A stretch of 64,000 nt of DNA, taken from the NCBI RefSeq assembly GCF_001676615.1, contig NZ_LYXZ01000062.1, positions 35,229-99,228 of the forward strand. Direction: 5' to 3'. Made by a program: the position numbers and the translations under genes. The notes below the pieces were generated by a model. It made no database searches. It had not been told where the DNA came from and saw nothing but the letters and a program-made list of their open reading frames with translations. How positions within the stretch are numbered: position 1 is the first letter of the stretch; each line of letters begins with the position of its first letter. The stretch is from Labrys sp. WJW. Its GTDB lineage: Bacteria > Pseudomonadota > Alphaproteobacteria > Rhizobiales > Labraceae. Positions 61,581-64,000 of this stretch are shown here, one piece after another.

Positions 61581-62708
61581 ATGGATCCGATCGAATGGCT
61601 CAGGCGTGGCGTACAGGAGGCTATCGCTTCGCTCCAGGCGGCGGGCCGTCTGCCCGCCGGTCTCGATGCGGCTTCGATCGGCGTCGAGGTGGCTGACCAG
61701 ACAGGGCGGGGAGATTTCACCTGCAATGCTGCCCTCGTGCTGAGCCGGCCAGCAAGGATGCCATCCCGGATCCTGGCCGCTCTCCTTGCCGAAACGCTGG
61801 AGAGCGTCGATGGCATCGCCGGAGTCGAAATTGCCGGGCCCGGCTTCCTGAACCTGACGCTGGCGCCGGCGATCTGGGCCCGCATGCTTGCGGGCGTGCA
61901 GAGGGCCGGCAGCCGCTATGGCGCCAGCACGCGCGAGGGGGCAGGCAACTCCACGATCGGCTTCGGGGCCACCGATCCGCAGAGCAGCAGGCCCCTGTCG
62001 CCGGCGCGCTGCGAAGCGGTCGGCACTGCCCTGGCCAATATGCTGGACCATCTCGGTTCTCGCGCGGACAGGCACTTCAGGACAGGTGCGGTGCATGCCG
62101 ATGTCATTGTCCGACTCGGGCCGCTTTTGGGTTTAAAAGGGCGAAACTCCCCGCCAATCGCCGGCCATCGCGCCGACGAGCTCGACCTTTCGATGGTTGC
62201 CGGCCTCATCGGCGACGACGCCGCTCGTCTGGGCATGCTGATGCAGCCTGCCGATGCTCCGCTCACGCTCGACCTCGACCTTCTGCTCGATCAGAGCCAT
62301 GCCAACCCCGTCTTTGAGCTGCATTATGCCCATGCCCGCTGCTGCGCCCTACGCCAACAGGGGGAGATCAGGGGACATGGTGATTGCGATGAAAATCACT
62401 GGGATGTTCGGGCTTTCGAGGATGAGGGCGTGCAGTTGATTCTGCGCTTGCTTGCCCTATATCCAAGCCAGATCGATCTCGCCGTGAGGCAGCGCGAGCC
62501 CTGCAGGCTGCTCCACTATCTGTGCAGCTTGGCCGGCGGGCTGCACCAGCAATATTATCGCAGTCTCGGGGCCCCTCATTTACGCTTCATTAGGGATGAT
62601 GATCGATTGTTAACAGGCGCCCGCTTGGCGTTGGTGCGCGGGGTCGAGACGGTTCTTAAGTCTGGACTCGGCTTGCTCGGCAGTTCTGCGCCGGACGAGA
62701 TGCGCTGA
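61581..62708 (+). CDS. ArgS-like protein without the catalytic core (DALR domain protein)
   Basis: A 375-residue intact frame aligned to the ends of arginyl-tRNA synthetase (normally about 590). Residues 1-115 match the ArgS N-terminal domain (GRGDFTCNAALVLS, GVEIAGPGFLNLTL). The segment 125-170 aligns to the start of the catalytic core but the HVGH site reads RPLSPA. The KMSK loop and about 200 core residues are missing. From about 205 the ArgS end resumes (GDDAARLGMLMQ, NPVFELHYAHARCCALRQQGE) through a DALR anticodon-binding domain ending LGLLGSSAPDEMR. It uses TTA, CGA and AGG codons more than neighbours. It cannot charge tRNA; it may bind tRNA(Arg), or be decaying. It lies between dgt and a SPOR gene, the usual argS locus. 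Confidence 0.85.
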   Translation: MDPIEWLRRGVQEAIASLQAAGRLPAGLDAASIGVEVADQTGRGDFTCNAALVLSRPARMPSRILAALLAETLESVDGIAGVEIAGPGFLNLTLAPAIWARMLAGVQRAGSRYGASTREGAGNSTIGFGATDPQSSRPLSPARCEAVGTALANMLDHLGSRADRHFRTGAVHADVIVRLGPLLGLKGRNSPPIAGHRADELDLSMVAGLIGDDAARLGMLMQPADAPLTLDLDLLLDQSHANPVFELHYAHARCCALRQQGEIRGHGDCDENHWDVRAFEDEGVQLILRLLALYPSQIDLAVRQREPCRLLHYLCSLAGGLHQQYYRSLGAPHLRFIRDDDRLLTGARLALVRGVETVLKSGLGLLGSSAPDEMR

Positions 62709-62774
62709 AACGAGATCGGCCGTTTTGGCCGCAGATCGCCCCTGGCGATCGACCAGCCTGGTCAGGAACGAGTC

Positions 62775-64000
62775 ATGATTGAAACCGAACATCGCCGTGT
62801 CGCAGCCAGCAACAGCGATCAATGGCTGTCCGATCTGGCAACTGCAGGCGGCGACCGCGATGTTTATGCTGAAAGGCGTGACACAAAGGCCTATGCTTCG
62901 GCCGGCGTTTTGCGTTCGCAGGAGGCGGGCATGACGGATCGCTATGATCGCAATGGACACGAGATTCGCGATGGCCATCCCGAGACCGTGTCCAAACATG
63001 CGCAGGCCGAGCAGGCGCAGGCTCATCAAGGCGACTACTACGACGACTACCAGGATGTCGCTACGCGCCAATCGAAGGCCTATGTCTTCGATGACGAGCG
63101 CGAGGAGCAAGGACCTGAATGGGTCTATGACGAACAGCGCGGCGTCTGGGTCGATCGTGACGGTAATCCCTATGTGGAAGCCTATCCCGAAGGCGAGGAA
63201 GATCGCTATGCGCCGGCCGCCGATGACGAATATCTGGCGCCGCGCGCCGAGACCCGGATGCCCCGGCGCAAGTCCCGCGGCAGCGCCGTCAGCCTCGCCG
63301 CTCTCGTTCTCGTCGCCAGTATCGGGGGCGGCCTGGCCTATGTCTGGAAGAAGGGCGGCTTCGTCGGCAGCGACATTCCGGGTATCGGCAGCGCGCCGCC
63401 GGTGATCAAGGCGAGCACGGATCCGGTCAAGATCAAGCCGGCCGAGACAGCGGCGGCGGCCAGCCAGCCGACCCACGAGATCTTCAATCGCAGCAATCAG
63501 ACCGCTTCCGTCGCCAATGAGCGGCTGGTGCGTCATGAGGAGCAGCCGGTTGCGGTGGTGCCGACCCGACCCGAAGGGGCAGCAGCCTCGACCCCGGCGG
63601 CGCCCGATGCCAATGCGACGCGTCCGGTGACGACGAGCAACATCGTGCTCCCCAATCCCGAGGGCGCTGCCGCACCCGACCAGACCGCCAGCAATGCTTC
63701 TGAATCCCAGGTTGCACAGGCACCCGACGAGCCTCGGCGGGTGAAGACCATCAAGATCATGCCGGATAGCTCGGTGGTGACTGGCGAGGCGCCGATCACC
63801 AACGCCGAGCCCCGCGCCCCGCAGACCCGTTCCGTGGATGTTTCGGCCTTGGCGCCGACCCCTCCTGCTGAGCAGCCTTCAGCCGTGGCGACGCCAACGG
63901 CTCCCGCCGGTGCTTCCGACACCGCTCCGCTCGTCCAGGGCGAGGCTGGCCAGGCTACGCCTGCGGCTCCTGCTGCCCCGGTCGCAACCGTGCCTGCAGG
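62775..64000 (+). CDS. SPOR-family cell-envelope protein, 3' end outside window
   Basis: The first 408 codons of a protein that runs past the window edge. It has an acidic, Asp/Glu/Tyr-rich cytosolic part (about 1-175: DDYQDVATRQSKAYVFDD, EWVYDEQRGVWVDRDGNPYVE), one membrane segment (about 178-198, SAVSLAALVLVASIGGGLAYVW), then a Pro/Ala/Thr-rich periplasmic linker including RRVKTIKIMPDSSVV. This layout and position after dgt and argS match the SPOR-domain protein of Hyphomicrobiales, whose peptidoglycan-binding SPOR domain would follow. AGGA seven bases before the ATG at 62775 supports the start. Confidence 0.82.
   Translation, partial: MIETEHRRVAASNSDQWLSDLATAGGDRDVYAERRDTKAYASAGVLRSQEAGMTDRYDRNGHEIRDGHPETVSKHAQAEQAQAHQGDYYDDYQDVATRQSKAYVFDDEREEQGPEWVYDEQRGVWVDRDGNPYVEAYPEGEEDRYAPAADDEYLAPRAETRMPRRKSRGSAVSLAALVLVASIGGGLAYVWKKGGFVGSDIPGIGSAPPVIKASTDPVKIKPAETAAAASQPTHEIFNRSNQTASVANERLVRHEEQPVAVVPTRPEGAAASTPAAPDANATRPVTTSNIVLPNPEGAAAPDQTASNASESQVAQAPDEPRRVKTIKIMPDSSVVTGEAPITNAEPRAPQTRSVDVSALAPTPPAEQPSAVATPTAPAGASDTAPLVQGEAGQATPAAPAAPVATVPA

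Overview
The window is high-GC chromosomal DNA of an alphaproteobacterium, most likely order Hyphomicrobiales (Rhizobiales). Four things point there: the dusB-ntrB-ntrC / ntrY-ntrX nitrogen cluster, the pyrB-pyrC-plsY-dprA-topA order, the xthA-erpA-dgt-argS-SPOR block, and an ExoR-type Sel1 protein. The genus cannot be fixed from sequence reading alone. No rRNA, tRNA, CRISPR array, insertion sequence or prophage was seen.

Layout. 1-561 holds no recognisable gene. 562-2586: a secreted HAD acid phosphatase, a DCC-family redox protein and a secreted DUF2259 protein. 2687-10593: topA, dprA, plsY, pyrC and pyrB on the minus strand, interrupted by a plus-strand Ivy-like lysozyme inhibitor gene. 11067-15200: an ABC-F ATPase, a citrate/tricarballylate-type MFS symporter and an Ldh-family dehydrogenase. 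15269-16829: palindromic repeats around ruvX and a UPF0173 metallo-hydrolase. 16900-19664: a caspase-Sel1 protein and a caspase-less paralogue. 19859-23617: gatC, gatA, a chorismate mutase and gatB. 23695-25188: a double-cupin protein and a DUF2147 protein. 25414-36973: dusB-ntrBC, then a phospholipase D-like gene and a DUF2252 gene, then ntrYX, then a TauE/SafE permease. 37493-43112: a B12-domain radical SAM protein and opgGH for periplasmic glucans. 43627-46398: valS. 46444-51320: an amino-acid ABC transporter divergent from a GntR regulator and a gamma-glutamyltransferase. 51396-54402: a RibD/DHFR-like protein, a HAD hydrolase and a choline-sulfatase-type sulfatase. 54774-59085: ExoR, a CHASE2 adenylate cyclase and a FecR protein. 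59093-64000: xthA, erpA, dgt, a catalytic-core-less ArgS-like protein and the start of a SPOR-family protein cut by the window edge.

How the genes work together. Most are housekeeping: pyrimidine and phospholipid synthesis, Gln/Asn-tRNA amidation, DNA topology and repair, Fe-S maturation. Two two-component pairs sense nitrogen status. The GntR-GGT-ABC module looks like one regulated uptake-and-cleavage system with paired operator-like palindromes in its shared promoter. Envelope and stress functions recur: OpgGH, ExoR, an Ivy-like inhibitor, the caspase-Sel1 pair and the CHASE2/FecR pair.

The most unusual items are: an intact 375-residue ArgS-like protein at the usual argS locus that lacks the synthetase core; a dihydroorotase homologue beside pyrB missing three zinc-binding histidines; the caspase/Sel1 pair sharing a duplicated module; the FecR/CHASE2-cyclase pair; and several families of dispersed palindromic repeats between genes.
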